Assembly: GCF_001889605.1 (NCBI RefSeq)
Contig: NZ_CP018171.1
Coordinates: forward strand, 4,811,501-4,875,500
From: Aquibium oceanicum
GTDB lineage: Bacteria > Pseudomonadota > Alphaproteobacteria > Rhizobiales > Rhizobiaceae
Length of the DNA stretch: 64,000 bases
Direction: 5' to 3'
The position numbers were made by a program, and so were the translations under genes. A model generated the notes under the pieces. That model had not been told where the DNA came from. It saw only the letters and a list, made by a program, of their open reading frames with translations, and did not search any database. Of this stretch, positions 17,389 to 27,124 are shown one piece after another (position 1 is the stretch's first letter; every line of letters begins with the position of its first letter).

Positions 17389-17775
17389 ATGACACAGTTG
17401 AAGGACCTCACCCCGAAATTCCGCCACGTGCGCCTCCTGCTCGCGCGGGAGAAGGGGCACCCTGACGGTGACCGCGAGGAGGGCTACGACATCCTCGTGC
17501 CGCTCGAAACCGAAGGCCACCTCGACCCGGCCGAGTGGAAGAAGCATCAGGACGTCTGCCGGGTGAGGCATTTCCGCCATGGCGCCGACGATCGCATCGG
17601 CCGGCTGCGCCGCAAGCCCGGCGGCCAGTGGTACTTCGACTATGCTGAAGGCGATCGCGACGACGAGGTCGGCTTCCGGCTCGGCGAGGAACGCTTCGTG
17701 ACCGGCGAATACGTGTCCGTCAGCAGCGGCGGCGCCATGCACACCTATCAGGTGGCCCGCGTCGAGAAGCCCTAG
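17389..17775 (+). CDS. uncharacterised protein of the low-oxygen island
   Basis: A 128-residue soluble, charged protein with no signal peptide or membrane segment. I recognise no catalytic motif. Notable segments are YDILVPLETEGHLDPAEWKK, RHFRHGADDRIGRLRRKPGG and WYFDYAEGDRDDEVGFRLGEERF. The start follows AGGAAACCACC. It is a single-gene unit behind a perfect FNR/FixK box and ends before a GC-rich hairpin. It is probably an accessory stress protein, but no function can be assigned. Confidence 0.85.
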   Translation: MTQLKDLTPKFRHVRLLLAREKGHPDGDREEGYDILVPLETEGHLDPAEWKKHQDVCRVRHFRHGADDRIGRLRRKPGGQWYFDYAEGDRDDEVGFRLGEERFVTGEYVSVSSGGAMHTYQVARVEKP

Positions 17776-17798
17776 CGCTACGCAGGCGGCCGACACCG

Positions 17799-17832
17799 GA
17801 CCCCGGCCTGGCCGATCTGCCCGGCCGGGGTC
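17799..17832 (+). terminator. GC-rich hairpin after the 17389 gene
   Basis: GACCCCGGCC (17799-17808) pairs perfectly with GGCCGGGGTC (17823-17832) across a 14-base loop. There is no run of T after it, so it is either a weak terminator or an mRNA-end stabiliser. Confidence 0.5.
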
Positions 17833-18029
17833 TGCCGTTATCCCCGCTGCACCTGCCTTTGCCCGGATGGATCATTGACCACGCAGGGTGGAAGTTGCCA
17901 GTATCGGCGCATCGAGGAGTGGTTGCGCAGTGATGCCGGTCGAGATTGCGCCTTTGGACGAAGCGTTTCCCGCGCGCGTGCGCGGCAAGGCCGTGAGCGG
18001 AGGGAGCAGGCGGACGGCCGGACGGGCCG

Positions 18030-19550
18030 ATGCGTTCTAGCCCCGGTTCCGAGACCGTGCGGCGGAGTGCTTCCGCGACGTTGCTTGCCGAATGCCGCGG
18101 CGCGACCGCCTACGGCGTCGCGGCCGGAGCGGTGCTCGTGCTCTTCGTCATCCGCTATCTGCTTCACGGGTTCCTGGAGGACGGTGCCGTCTTCACGCCC
18201 TTCGTTCCGGCGATCCTGATCGCGGCAACGTTATGTGGTCTCGGGCCCGCGGTGCTGTCGCTGGCGCTCTCGCTCGGCGGCGCCTGGTACTTCGGCACAC
18301 TCGACGCCGCCGGGACCATCGGCCCGGTGGAATTCGCCGTCCACGCGGCGGTTGGCCTGGCCACGATCGCGATCGGCGAAGGCGTGCACCGTGCCCGCAC
18401 CATCGCCGCCCGCACCCAGGCGATGCTCGAGGAACGCGAGGCGCATCTCAAGTCGATCCTCGACACGGTGCTCGACGCCACCGTCGTGATCGAGAAGGAC
18501 GGCACGATCGTCTCGTTCAACTCCGCCGCCGTTCGCCAGTTCGGATACAAGTCCGACGAGGTGATCGGGCAGAACGTACGCATGCTGATGCCCGAACCCT
18601 ATCGCGGCGAGCACGACGGCTACATGCATCGCTATCTCGTGACCGGCGAAAAGCGGATCATCGGCACCGACCGCGTTGTGGTCGGCCGGAGGAAGGACGG
18701 TTCGACGTTTCCCATGAAGCTCGCGGTCGGCGAGATGAAAGCCAAGGACAGGCTCTACTTCACCGGCTTCATCCGCGACCTGACGGAGCGGGAGGAATCG
18801 GAAGCCCGCCTCCAGGAGGTGCAGGGCGAGCTCGCACGGCTGGCGCGTCTGAACGAACTGGGCGAAATGGCCTCGACGCTGGCGCACGAGCTCAACCAGC
18901 CGCTCTCGGCGATCGCCAACTATGCGCAAGGCTGCAGCCGGCTCCTGCGCAATGTCGAGGACGAAATGGCCTCGCGCATGCGCGAGGCGCTGGAGGAGAT
19001 ATCACGGCAGTCGCTGCGGGCCGGACAGATCATCCGGCACCTGCGCGAATTCGTCATGCGCGGGGAAACCGAGAAGACCGCCGAGGACATCCGCAAGGTG
19101 GTGGAGGAAGCCGGCGCGCTGGCGCTCGTCGGCTCGCGCGAGCGTGGTGTCCGCACCGTCTTCGACTACCACCCCGGCGCGAGCCTCGTGCTCGCGGACC
19201 GCGTCCAGGTCCAGCAGGTGCTGATCAACCTGATGCGCAACGCCATGGAAGCCATGCGCGACAGCGACAAGCGCGAATTGACGATCCGGACCTTGCCCGA
19301 CGGCGGCGAAATGGTGGCCGTGGAGGTGTCGGACACCGGACCGGGCGTCTCGGAGGAGATCGCGGCGCGACTGTTCCAGCCCTTCGTCACCTCGAAGGCC
19401 GGGGGAATGGGGATCGGGCTTTCGATTTCGAAGCGAATCATAGAGTCCCATGGCGGCCGCATGGAAGCGAGCCCCAATGCCGGCGGCGGGGCCACCTTCC
19501 GCTTCACCCTGCCGGCAATCAGGAACGAGGGCTCCGATGGAGAGAGGTGA
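18030..19550 (+). CDS. fixL: oxygen-sensing haem histidine kinase FixL
   Basis: A 506-residue membrane kinase that phosphorylates FixJ when its haem loses O2. Four hydrophobic segments lie in residues 25-120 (DUF4118-like). The haem PAS domain (about 135-255) has the probable proximal ligand H195 in [12 protein letters not shown], the distal arginine R215 in GTDRVV, and the FixL signature [12 protein letters not shown] ... [13 protein letters not shown]. The HisKA phosphoacceptor is H286 ([17 protein letters not shown]), followed by an ATPase domain ([28 protein letters not shown]). An in-frame stop at 17994 makes the ATG at 18030 the first possible start. It overlaps fixJ by 14 bases. Confidence 0.96.
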   Translation: MRSSPGSETVRRSASATLLAECRGATAYGVAAGAVLVLFVIRYLLHGFLEDGAVFTPFVPAILIAATLCGLGPAVLSLALSLGGAWYFGTLDAAGTIGPVEFAVHAAVGLATIAIGEGVHRARTIAARTQAMLEEREAHLKSILDTVLDATVVIEKDGTIVSFNSAAVRQFGYKSDEVIGQNVRMLMPEPYRGEHDGYMHRYLVTGEKRIIGTDRVVVGRRKDGSTFPMKLAVGEMKAKDRLYFTGFIRDLTEREESEARLQEVQGELARLARLNELGEMASTLAHELNQPLSAIANYAQGCSRLLRNVEDEMASRMREALEEISRQSLRAGQIIRHLREFVMRGETEKTAEDIRKVVEEAGALALVGSRERGVRTVFDYHPGASLVLADRVQVQQVLINLMRNAMEAMRDSDKRELTIRTLPDGGEMVAVEVSDTGPGVSEEIAARLFQPFVTSKAGGMGIGLSISKRIIESHGGRMEASPNAGGGATFRFTLPAIRNEGSDGER

Positions 19551-20154
19551 CTACATCGTCCACATCGTCGACGACGAGGAACCGGTGCGCAAATCGCTGG
19601 CCTTCATGCTGACCGTTTCCGGCTTCGCGGCGCGCCTGCATGAGTCGGCGACGGCCTTTCTTGCGGCCGCACCGACGATCCGCGACGGATGCCTGGTGAC
19701 AGACCTACGCATGCCCGACCTCAGCGGCGTCGACCTGATCCGGAAACTGAAGGATGCGGGGGTGAACATTCCGGCCATCGTCATCACGGGCCACGGCGAC
19801 GTGCCGATGGCTGTGGAGGCGATGAAGGCTGGGGCGCTCGACTTCATCGAGAAGCCTTTCGAGGACGAGGTGCTGATCGCGGCGATCGAACGCGCGGCGC
19901 GGGAACTCGACCGCAACGCCGGCGGCCAGGATGTCCATGCGATCCTCGAGCGGCTCGGCCAACTGAGCGAGCGGGAGCGCGAGGTGCTCTCGGGCGTGGT
20001 GGCGGGCCATGCCAATAAGACGATCGCCTACGACCTCGACATCAGCCCCCGGACCGTCGAGGTCCACCGCGCCAACGTGATGGCCAAGATGGAGGCGCGC
20101 AGCCTGCCGGAGCTGGTGCGGATGGCGCTCGCGGCCGGTTTCGGTCTGAAATAG
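19537..20154 (+). CDS. fixJ: response regulator FixJ
   Basis: A 205-residue NarL/LuxR-type activator phosphorylated by FixL. The receiver has the acidic pair D12/D13, phosphoacceptor D56 ([12 protein letters not shown]) and Lys in FIEKPF. The C-terminal helix-turn-helix is [40 protein letters not shown]. The start lies inside the end of fixL. The known role is activation of fixK at low oxygen, and a matching FixJ-like site is found at 20635 before the local fixK. Confidence 0.96.
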   Translation: MERGDYIVHIVDDEEPVRKSLAFMLTVSGFAARLHESATAFLAAAPTIRDGCLVTDLRMPDLSGVDLIRKLKDAGVNIPAIVITGHGDVPMAVEAMKAGALDFIEKPFEDEVLIAAIERAARELDRNAGGQDVHAILERLGQLSEREREVLSGVVAGHANKTIAYDLDISPRTVEVHRANVMAKMEARSLPELVRMALAAGFGLK

Positions 20155-20173
20155 CTTCTGCCCCAGCGCAATT

Positions 20174-20187
20174 TTGATTTGGCTCAA
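20174..20187 (+). promoter_or_regulatory. FNR/FixK box upstream of the fixT-like gene
   Basis: TTGATTTGGCTCAA has one perfect arm and one with a single mismatch (CTCAA). It is centred about 84 bases upstream of the TTG at 20265, consistent with FixK feeding back on this gene. Confidence 0.65.
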
Positions 20188-20264
20188 GGTGCATTCCGCC
20201 GCATCGGTGTAGACGATTCCCCCTTGCCGGACCTTTCGTCCGCGCATGCGCGGGAGAAAAGACG

Positions 20265-20642
20265 TTGCAGCCGCCGAAGACCGTTCTGGTCGTAGTTCCA
20301 GCCGCGGAACTTCGCAGATCGATCGAGTTCACCCTCGAAGCGGAGGGCCTGAAGGTCGTTTCGCACGACGGCTTCGGCACGTTCTTTTCCGCGCCGGAGG
20401 AGGTCGGCTTCTCGTGCGCGATCGTGGACGAGGATGCGATCGTGGGCGGGGAACAGAGCCTGGCGCGGCTGGCCGAACTGGCCGGCGCCTCGCGCCCCGT
20501 CGTGGTGCTGCTGGACAAGCTTCCCGTCCCAGCCGGAAAGTTCGTGTTCCGGTCGCTGCCGAAGCCGCTCCTGGGCCCGGCGCTCATCGAAGCGATCTCG
20601 GACGCTGCCCTCGAAGCGGTGACGACGACACCGTCTACGTAG
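20265..20642 (+). CDS. FixT-like stand-alone receiver protein
   Basis: A 125-residue single-domain protein with a receiver-like fold pattern (KTVLVVVPAAELRRSIEFTLEAEGLKVVS ... CAIVDEDAI ... VVVLLDKLPVPAG ... RSLPKPLL). It keeps an Asp at the phosphoacceptor position and the Lys of LPKP, but the acidic pair is replaced by PAAE. In Caulobacter and Sinorhizobium, FixT proteins encoded beside fixLJ are FixK-induced inhibitors of FixL, and Caulobacter FixT is a single-domain receiver with an Fe-S cluster. This protein has only one Cys, so a cluster is unlikely. TTG is taken as start because GGGAG lies upstream. Confidence 0.7.
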   Translation: MQPPKTVLVVVPAAELRRSIEFTLEAEGLKVVSHDGFGTFFSAPEEVGFSCAIVDEDAIVGGEQSLARLAELAGASRPVVVLLDKLPVPAGKFVFRSLPKPLLGPALIEAISDAALEAVTTTPST

Positions 20643-20648
20643 TTCCCC
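20635..20648 (+). promoter_or_regulatory. FixJ-binding-site-like sequence upstream of fixK
   Basis: CTACGTAGTTCCCC closely fits the FixJ site pattern known from rhizobial fixK promoters (GTAnGTAnTTnCCC, recalled from the literature), with a single mismatch at the first base. It overlaps the stop codon of the fixT-like gene and lies about 75 bases before the fixK ATG, which matches activation of fixK by FixJ. Confidence 0.65.
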
Positions 20649-20723
20649 GTAGGGACATGACCGAATTTCGCCCGCCGCCGATTTGGGCGAGGTTCTTCCC
20701 GACACCAAGAGCGGGAGCGATCG

Positions 20724-21380
20724 ATGACCATCCACACCTCCAGGGAATTCCGTAGCGCCACTCCCCTCGGCACCGGAGCCGGGACGGGCTTCGAGGCGCT
20801 GCTGCCACCATCTTCTGTGCAACCCGCTACGCTCTACGCGGCCGGGTCCGAGATCTATGCCCAGGGCGAGAAGGCCGGCGACCTCTATCAGGTGGAATTC
20901 GGCGCGGTTCGCGTCTACAGGCTCCTGGCCGACGGACGCCGCCAGATCGCTGCCTTCCATCTCGCCGGCGAGGTCTTCGGATTCGAGACCGGCAAGACGC
21001 ACCACTTCTTTGCCGAGACGATCGGCGCGACCGGCATCCGCGTGATCCGCCAGCATGCCGGTGCCGACGCATCCCGCGAACTCCTTCCCCTCGCCCTCGA
21101 GAGCCTTGTTCGGGCACAGGAACATCTCCTGGTGCTCGGCCGCCAGAACGCCGCCGAACGCGTGGCAGCCTTCCTGATGGACATGGCGGCGCGCCAGGGC
21201 GATCTGGAGGAGATCGAACTGCCGATGTCGCGCGGCGACATCGGCGACTATCTCGGTCTCACCATCGAGACCGTGTCGCGCGTTTTTTCCAAGCTGAAGG
21301 AGAAGGGCATCGTGCGCCTTCCGAGCCTTCGCAAGGTGAAGATCGTCAAGATGCAGACCCTTCGCGACATGAGCGAGTAG
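20724..21380 (+). CDS. fixK: Crp/Fnr-family activator FixK
   Basis: A 218-residue regulator with an N-terminal cyclic-nucleotide-like beta-barrel (residues 35-145) and a C-terminal helix-turn-helix (SRGDIGDYLGLTIETVSRVFSKLKEKG). The E..SR recognition pattern is that of proteins that read TTGAT-N4-ATCAA. There is no N-terminal or internal Cys cluster, so it should not sense oxygen itself. This is the FixK rather than FNR type, controlled through FixL/FixJ. It is the likely reader of the FNR-type boxes between 5.1 and 20.2 kb. Confidence 0.93.
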   Translation: MTIHTSREFRSATPLGTGAGTGFEALLPPSSVQPATLYAAGSEIYAQGEKAGDLYQVEFGAVRVYRLLADGRRQIAAFHLAGEVFGFETGKTHHFFAETIGATGIRVIRQHAGADASRELLPLALESLVRAQEHLLVLGRQNAAERVAAFLMDMAARQGDLEEIELPMSRGDIGDYLGLTIETVSRVFSKLKEKGIVRLPSLRKVKIVKMQTLRDMSE

Positions 21381-21395
21381 ACCGGGACAGACGGC

Positions 21396-22651
21396 TCAGG
21401 CCTGCGAAAGAAGCCCCATGACCTGGCGCGCCGCCGCGCGTCCGGCGATGATGGCGCCTTCCACGTAGCCGGGGAAGCTCGGCGAGAGTTCCGAGAAGGC
21501 GAAGCGGATGCGCGAAAAGCCTTCGCGCAGAACGGCCTCGGCGTCCGTCGCCGCGACATCCATGATCACGTCGCCATAGCCGCCGTCTTCCGGCGCCATC
21601 CAGACGCGCAGGTCGAAGGCAGCTTGGTTGCGCGCCTGCGGTCCGAGCGCCGCGGCGAGGCGGGCGGAGATGTCGTCACGCATCTCCTGTTCCGACAGCC
21701 CCCTCATCGCCCTCGCGGCCGGGCCGCCGGCAAAGAAGGAAAGGGTCGGTCGATCGTCGGACTGGCTGGTGTCGCAGGCGAAGAGCCCGACCGGATCGTG
21801 CCACATGACCACACCGCTCCTGCCCGCCTCCCGCCAGAAACGGCGGGATAGCGGATTACGGCCTTGACGACGCTGCCCGAGGCCCAGGCGTCGAGCGCGT
21901 GGCGCAGCCGCGGCGCCGGCACGGGATCGAACGCGATACGCGCAGCCGCCGCCGGGGGAACGGCGAGGACGACGGCCTTTGGCTCGACGAGCGACTGCGC
22001 TGTCCTGACTTCGACAAAGTTCCCGGATTGGCGGAGGGCGATCACCCCTTCCCGCAGCCGCACGTCGAGGCCTTCGGCAAGGTCCTCGGCGAGCGAATGC
22101 ATGGTCTCGGTGATCTGGTACTGCAACTCCGACTGTTGGTTGGTGATGCGGCGGTCGGTCTCGGCGAGATGCCACAACGGCATGTCCTCCAGTGCATGGC
22201 ACCAGAGGCCTTCGATCATGGATCGAAAGCCGGCTTTCTGAACCGCACTCTCCGGCTGCTTTGCCAGCCACCCGGCAACGGTGAGCCCGGCGATCGCGGG
22301 ATCGGCGGGGTCGATACGGTTCAGCCTCTCGCGAAGCGCGGTGGCCCCCTGCCCGGCCAAGGCGAAATCGCGCTGCGGCAGGGGCGGCTGCGCGATGTCG
22401 TCGCCCTCAAAGGAGGTCTCCGCCAGCGTCTTTCCATGGCGGCGCGCGAGAGCCATCACCTCCGGCATGTCGTCGCACAGGAACTGTCCGCCCGTGTCGA
22501 AGCGCTCGCCGAGCCCGTTCACCGCCGATTCCACGCGCCCGCCGACGCGGTCGCGTGCCTCCAGCACCAGTGTGCGAAAACCCTTGTCCGTCAGTTCCCG
22601 CGCGGCCGAAAGGCCAGCGAACCCGGCGCCGACGACGATGACATCCATCAT
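21396..22651 (-). pseudogene. flavin-containing amine oxidase, frameshifted
   Basis: The start at 22651 encodes a good FAD-binding N-terminus (MMDVIVVGAGFAGLSAARELTDKGFRTLVLEARDRVGGRV). The frame runs to about residue 270 (GSVVKAVIRYP). After base 21848 the matching C-terminal half continues in another frame (FWREAGRSGVVMWHDPVGLFACD ... GYVEGAIIAGRAAARQV) to the stop at 21396. One base appears to be missing in the C/G-rich stretch at 21841-21848. The joined protein would be a monoamine-oxidase-like enzyme of about 418 residues. It could be a recent pseudogene or a sequencing error. Confidence 0.85.
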
Positions 22652-22886
22652 GATGATTTCCTGTTCCGGTATCGCTTATCCACAGACGCCGAACCTGGCC
22701 AGCATCGATGGCAAGCCCTCGTTGCCGCGCGTTTGCGCGGCGCAGCGTCGCTGCCGGGTTCGCTTCCTTTTCGTCAGCCGGCGAATGTCATCGAAGTGAA
22801 ACAAAACTGTTGTCCCGGCGTCGCACAGGAACGATACTCCCATCCGCGGAATTCCCCTCCGCCAATGAAGACATCGGGAGTGAAAC

Positions 22887-24197
22887 ATGTCTCTTCGCAC
22901 CACGACAGCGGCTTTGTCAGCCGGCTTTCTCATCTTTTCCGCCGTCCCTTCCCTAGCCGTAACGGACATTTCCTGGTGGCACGCCATGACGGGTGCCAAC
23001 AACGAGGTCGTCGAGACCCTGTCGAAGGAGTTCAACGAGAGCCAGTCCGAATACAAGGTCACGCCCGTCTTCAAGGGCACCTATCCCGAGACGCTGAACG
23101 CCGGGATCGCGGCGTTCCGCGCCAACCAGACACCGCACATCATCCAGGTCTTCGACGTCGGCACCGGCGTCATGATGTCGGCCGAGGGCGCCGTGAAGCC
23201 TGTTGCCGAGATCCTGTCCATGGGCGGCGGCACGTTCGACAAGAGCAAGTACCTGCCGGGCATCGTCGCCTACTATTCCAAGCCCGACGGCACGATGCTC
23301 TCCTTCCCCTACAACTCCTCCTCGCCAATCCTCTACTACAACAAGGACGTCTTCGAGAAAGCCGGCCTCGATCCGGCCAATCCGCCCAAGACCTGGCCGG
23401 AAGTGTTCGACGCCGCCCGCAAGATCAAGGAAAGCGGCGCGGCGGCCTGCGGCTACACCACGACCTGGCTGACCTGGATCGGGCTCGAGAACTTCTCGGC
23501 CTGGAACAACCTGCAGTACGCCACCAACGAAAACGGCCTGGCGAGCACGGACATCGAACTGACGTTCAACACCGAGCCCTTCGTCAGGCACTTCCAGAAC
23601 ATCGCCGACCTGGCGAAGGAAGAGGTGTTCCGTTACGGTGGCCGCACCTCCGAGGCCAAGCAGCTCTTTCTCTCGGGCGAATGCGGCATCTTGACTGAAT
23701 CGTCGGGCGGTCTCGGCGACGTCGTGAAGTCGGGCATCAACTACGGCATCGGCCAGCTGCCTTACTATCCCGACCTCGAAGGCGCGCCGCAGAACACCAT
23801 TCCCGGCGGCGCCAGCCTCTGGGTCTTCGCCGGCCATGACGACGCCGAGTACGAAGGCGTGTCGGCCTTCTTCCAGTTCCTCTCGCAGCCCGAGATCCAG
23901 CAGCGCCTCCACCAGGCGTCGGGATATCTCCCGGTGACCATGGAGGCCTACGAGGCGACGAAGGCGTCGGGCTTCTACGACAAGAACCCCGGCCGCGAGA
24001 CCCCGATCACCCAGATGATGGGCAAGGAGCCGACGGCGAACTCGAAGGGCATCCGCATCGTCAACATGCCGCAGGTCCGCGACATCGAGAATGAGGAATT
24101 CGAGAAGATGCTCGCCGGCGAACAGACCGCGCAGCAGGCCCTCGACAACGCGGTGGAACGCGGCAACGCGGCCATCCAGCAGGCGCTCGGCAACTAA
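22887..24197 (+). CDS. ugpB: glycerol-3-phosphate ABC transporter, periplasmic binding protein
   Basis: A 436-residue extracellular solute-binding protein (family 1). The signal peptide covers about residues 1-24 (SLAV). The mature start TDISWWHAMTGANNEVVETL and the segments YNSSSPILYYNKDVFEKAGL and QNTIPGGASLWVFAG are characteristic of UgpB. The ATG follows GGGAG. It is the first gene of ugpBAEC. A hairpin follows at 24223, as expected when the binding protein is made in excess over the membrane parts. The operon probably imports sn-glycerol-3-phosphate or its diesters for phosphate and carbon. Confidence 0.93.
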   Translation: MSLRTTTAALSAGFLIFSAVPSLAVTDISWWHAMTGANNEVVETLSKEFNESQSEYKVTPVFKGTYPETLNAGIAAFRANQTPHIIQVFDVGTGVMMSAEGAVKPVAEILSMGGGTFDKSKYLPGIVAYYSKPDGTMLSFPYNSSSPILYYNKDVFEKAGLDPANPPKTWPEVFDAARKIKESGAAACGYTTTWLTWIGLENFSAWNNLQYATNENGLASTDIELTFNTEPFVRHFQNIADLAKEEVFRYGGRTSEAKQLFLSGECGILTESSGGLGDVVKSGINYGIGQLPYYPDLEGAPQNTIPGGASLWVFAGHDDAEYEGVSAFFQFLSQPEIQQRLHQASGYLPVTMEAYEATKASGFYDKNPGRETPITQMMGKEPTANSKGIRIVNMPQVRDIENEEFEKMLAGEQTAQQALDNAVERGNAAIQQALGN

Positions 24198-24222
24198 TAG
24201 AAGCCGGCATTCGATCCCCTTC

Positions 24223-24251
24223 CCGCCCGCGTGGACAAGCCGCGCGGGCGG
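24223..24251 (+). terminator. intercistronic hairpin between ugpB and ugpA
   Basis: CCGCCCGCG (24223-24231) pairs with CGCGGGCGG (24243-24251). No T-run follows immediately. It probably stabilises the ugpB mRNA or attenuates transcription into ugpA. Confidence 0.5.
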
Positions 24252-24278
24252 ACATCGATTTTTTCCGAAGGATAGCCC

Positions 24279-25163
24279 GTGACGGCACGCGGCACATTTC
24301 CCCACCGTCTGCTGCCCTACCTGCTCCTGGCGCCGCAGCTCGCCATCACCCTGGTTTTCTTCTACTGGCCGGCCGCGCAGGCGCTCTATCAGTCGCTGCT
24401 GCGCGAGGACCCGTTTGGGCTGAAGTCGCGCTTCGTGGGGCTCGCCAATTTCAAGCGCGTGCTCGCCGAGCCGAGCTATCTCAATTCGGTCGAGGTGACC
24501 GTGATCTTCTCCGTCGCCACCGCCGTCAGCGCCATGGCGATCGCGCTGCTTCTGGCGACCATGGCCGACAAGATCGTCAAGGGCCGCGGCATCTACCGCA
24601 CGCTGATGATCTGGCCCTATGCGGTGGCACCGGCGATCGCCGGCATGCTGTGGCTGTTCCTGTTCAACCCGACCATGGGAACCTTCGCCTACATGCTGCG
24701 CTCCACCGGCTACAACTGGGACCCGCTGCTCAACGGCAACCAGGCGATGGTGCTGATCATCGCGGCGGCGGCGTGGAAGCAGATCAGCTACAATTTCCTG
24801 TTCTTCGTGGCGGGGCTACAGTCCATCCCCAAGACGCTCATCGAAGCCGCCGCGATCGACGGGGCCGGCGAGACCAAGCGGTTCTGGACCATCGTCTTTC
24901 CCCTGCTGGCGCCGATCACCTTCTTTCTGTTGGTGATCAACACCACCTATGCCTTCTTCGATACCTTCGGCATCATCCATGCCGTGACCGGCGGCGGACC
25001 GGGCAAGGCCACAGAGACGCTGGTCTACAAGGTCTACAACGACGGCTTCGTGAACCTGCAGCTGGGCACTTCGGCCGCGCAGTCGGTCATCCTGATGATC
25101 ATCGTCATCGCGCTGACGGCCGTGCAGTTCCGCTACGTCGAAAAGAAGGTGCACTATGGCTGA
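24279..25163 (+). CDS. ugpA: glycerol-3-phosphate ABC transporter permease UgpA
   Basis: A 294-residue inner-membrane permease with six hydrophobic segments (first [21 protein letters not shown]). The binding-protein-dependent transport loop contains [24 protein letters not shown]. It starts at GTG (24279) behind GAAGGA. It forms the membrane channel with UgpE. Confidence 0.94.
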   Translation: MTARGTFPHRLLPYLLLAPQLAITLVFFYWPAAQALYQSLLREDPFGLKSRFVGLANFKRVLAEPSYLNSVEVTVIFSVATAVSAMAIALLLATMADKIVKGRGIYRTLMIWPYAVAPAIAGMLWLFLFNPTMGTFAYMLRSTGYNWDPLLNGNQAMVLIIAAAAWKQISYNFLFFVAGLQSIPKTLIEAAAIDGAGETKRFWTIVFPLLAPITFFLLVINTTYAFFDTFGIIHAVTGGGPGKATETLVYKVYNDGFVNLQLGTSAAQSVILMIIVIALTAVQFRYVEKKVHYG

Positions 25164-25199
25164 CGCCGGCCTGCTCTTTCACGGCAGAGGGCTGGCGCC

Positions 25200-26048
25200 G
25201 TGATCGGACAGTCGCGCAGCCGCACCGTCGTGGCGCATCTGGTGATGATCGTCGGGATCCTCATCGTCGCCTTCCCGATCTACTACACCTTCGTCGCCTC
25301 GACGCTGACGCTGCGAGAAATCCTGCGGCCGCCATTGCCGCTGCTGCCGGGCGGCGAGTTCTTCCACAACTACTACACGGCCCTTTTCGGCGGCATCGGG
25401 CGGATCGGCGGCGTGGGCGTCGACCGGTTGCTGATCAACAGCACGATCATGGCGCTTGGCATTGCGGTCGGGAAGATCGTGATCTCGATCCTGTCGGCCT
25501 ACGCGATCGTCTTCTTCCGGTTTCCGCTCCGGATGTTCTTCTTCTGGACGATCTTCATCACGCTCATGCTGCCGGTCGAGGTGCGCATCCTGCCGACCTA
25601 CAAGGTGATGGTCGACCTCAACCTGATCGACACCTACACCGGGCTCATCCTGCCGCTGATCGCGTCCGCGACCGCGACGCTCTTGTTCCGGCAATTCTTC
25701 ATGACCATCCCCGCCGAACTCCTGGAGGCGGCGCGGGTCGACGGAGCAGGTCCGTGGCGCTTCTTCAAGGACATCCTGCTTCCCCTGTCGCGCACCAACA
25801 TCGCGGCGCTGTTCGTGATCCTCTTCATCTACGGCTGGACGCAGTATCTGTGGCCGCTGCTGGTGACCAACAGCAACGACATGAACACGATCGTCATCGG
25901 ACTGCGCAAGATGATCTCCTTTGCCGACGCCGACACGGAATGGCACCTGGTGATGGTGACCTGCATGCTGGCCATCCTGCCGCCGGTGCTGGTGGTGGTG
26001 CTGATGCAGCGCTGGTTCGTGCGCGGCCTCGTCGAAACCGAGAAGTGA
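25200..26048 (+). CDS. ugpE: glycerol-3-phosphate ABC transporter permease UgpE
   Basis: A 282-residue permease with six hydrophobic segments (VAHLVMIVGILIVAFPIYYT first). Its EAA-type loop reads LLEAARVDGAGPWRFFKDILLPLSRTN. The GTG at 25200 is taken as start; the gap of 36 bases to ugpA is short. The UgpE-typical C-terminus ends QRWFVRGLVETEK. Six bases separate it from ugpC. Confidence 0.94.
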   Translation: MIGQSRSRTVVAHLVMIVGILIVAFPIYYTFVASTLTLREILRPPLPLLPGGEFFHNYYTALFGGIGRIGGVGVDRLLINSTIMALGIAVGKIVISILSAYAIVFFRFPLRMFFFWTIFITLMLPVEVRILPTYKVMVDLNLIDTYTGLILPLIASATATLLFRQFFMTIPAELLEAARVDGAGPWRFFKDILLPLSRTNIAALFVILFIYGWTQYLWPLLVTNSNDMNTIVIGLRKMISFADADTEWHLVMVTCMLAILPPVLVVVLMQRWFVRGLVETEK

Positions 26049-26053
26049 TCTGA

Positions 26054-27124
26054 ATGGCAACCGTCGATCTGAAGAACGTCAGGAAAACCTATCCGGGAGG
26101 CGTCGAGGCGGTCAAAGGCGTCTCGATCGACATAGCCGATGGTGCGATGTGCGTGCTTGTGGGCCCGTCCGGCTGCGGGAAGTCCACGCTGCTGAGAATG
26201 GTCGCGGGGCTGGAGACGATCACCGCCGGCGACATCTCGATCGACGGCAAGGTGGTGAACGCCATCGGTCCGGCCGAGCGCGACATCGCCATGGTGTTCC
26301 AGAACTACGCGCTCTACCCGCACATGAAGGTCTACGACAACATGGCCTACGGGCTGCGCAACCGGGGCATGGACAAGGCCGAGATCGACAGGCGGGTGAA
26401 CGAGACCGCCCGGATCCTCGAACTGTCGAACCTCCTGCAGCGGCGACCGCGCGAGCTTTCCGGCGGGCAGCGCCAGCGGGTCGCCATGGGGCGGGCGATC
26501 GTGCGCAGCCCCAAGGTGTTCCTGTTCGACGAGCCGCTGTCGAACCTCGACGCCAAGCTGCGCGGCCAGATGCGGGTCGAGATCAAGAACCTGCAGCGGT
26601 CGCTCGGCGTGACCTCCGTCTACGTCACCCACGACCAGCTGGAGGCGATGACGCTGGCCGACAAGCTGGTGGTCATGAACGCCGGCATCGTCGAGCAGGT
26701 CGGCGCGCCGCTCGACATCTACGAGAAGCCGGCGAGCACCTTCGTGGCGAGCTTCATCGGCGCGCCACCGATGAACCTGCTGCCGGTGACGGCAAATGGA
26801 ACGGGGCTCGCCTTCGCGGACGGCTCCGCCGTCGCGGGCGACGGATTCGCGGGAAGCAAGGTGGCGCAGGTCGGCTTCCGGCCGGAGGACGTGGTGGTGG
26901 GCCAGGCGGACGGCGGGCTGTCGCTGGACTTCAAGGCCGTCGCGGTGGAGCCCGTGGGAGCGGAGAGCTTCCTGCACGGCACCGCGGCGGGAAGCCCGGT
27001 GATCGTGCGCGTCGCGGGCCGGGCGAGCGCCAGGCCGGGAGACAGCATTGCGATCTCCGTACCCAAGGCGAAGCTCCACGCCTTCGACGCGGCTGGCAAG
27101 AGGATCGAGCCGTCGCATCCATGA
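26054..27124 (+). CDS. ugpC: glycerol-3-phosphate ABC transporter ATPase UgpC
   Basis: A 356-residue cytoplasmic ATPase of the MalK/UgpC group. Walker A is GPSGCGKST, the signature is [16 protein letters not shown], Walker B is [13 protein letters not shown], and the switch His is in [10 protein letters not shown]. The C-terminal TOBE-like domain (residues 240-356) is somewhat short. A 13-base perfect hairpin spans its stop codon. It might also energise the orphan binding protein encoded at 27195, but nothing shows this. Confidence 0.94.
   Translation: MATVDLKNVRKTYPGGVEAVKGVSIDIADGAMCVLVGPSGCGKSTLLRMVAGLETITAGDISIDGKVVNAIGPAERDIAMVFQNYALYPHMKVYDNMAYGLRNRGMDKAEIDRRVNETARILELSNLLQRRPRELSGGQRQRVAMGRAIVRSPKVFLFDEPLSNLDAKLRGQMRVEIKNLQRSLGVTSVYVTHDQLEAMTLADKLVVMNAGIVEQVGAPLDIYEKPASTFVASFIGAPPMNLLPVTANGTGLAFADGSAVAGDGFAGSKVAQVGFRPEDVVVGQADGGLSLDFKAVAVEPVGAESFLHGTAAGSPVIVRVAGRASARPGDSIAISVPKAKLHAFDAAGKRIEPSHP

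Noticed and set aside
18030-19612. second long frame over fixL (18092-19612)
   Set aside because: It is an arginine-rich shadow frame of fixL; all recognisable kinase and haem-PAS motifs are in the 18030 frame.
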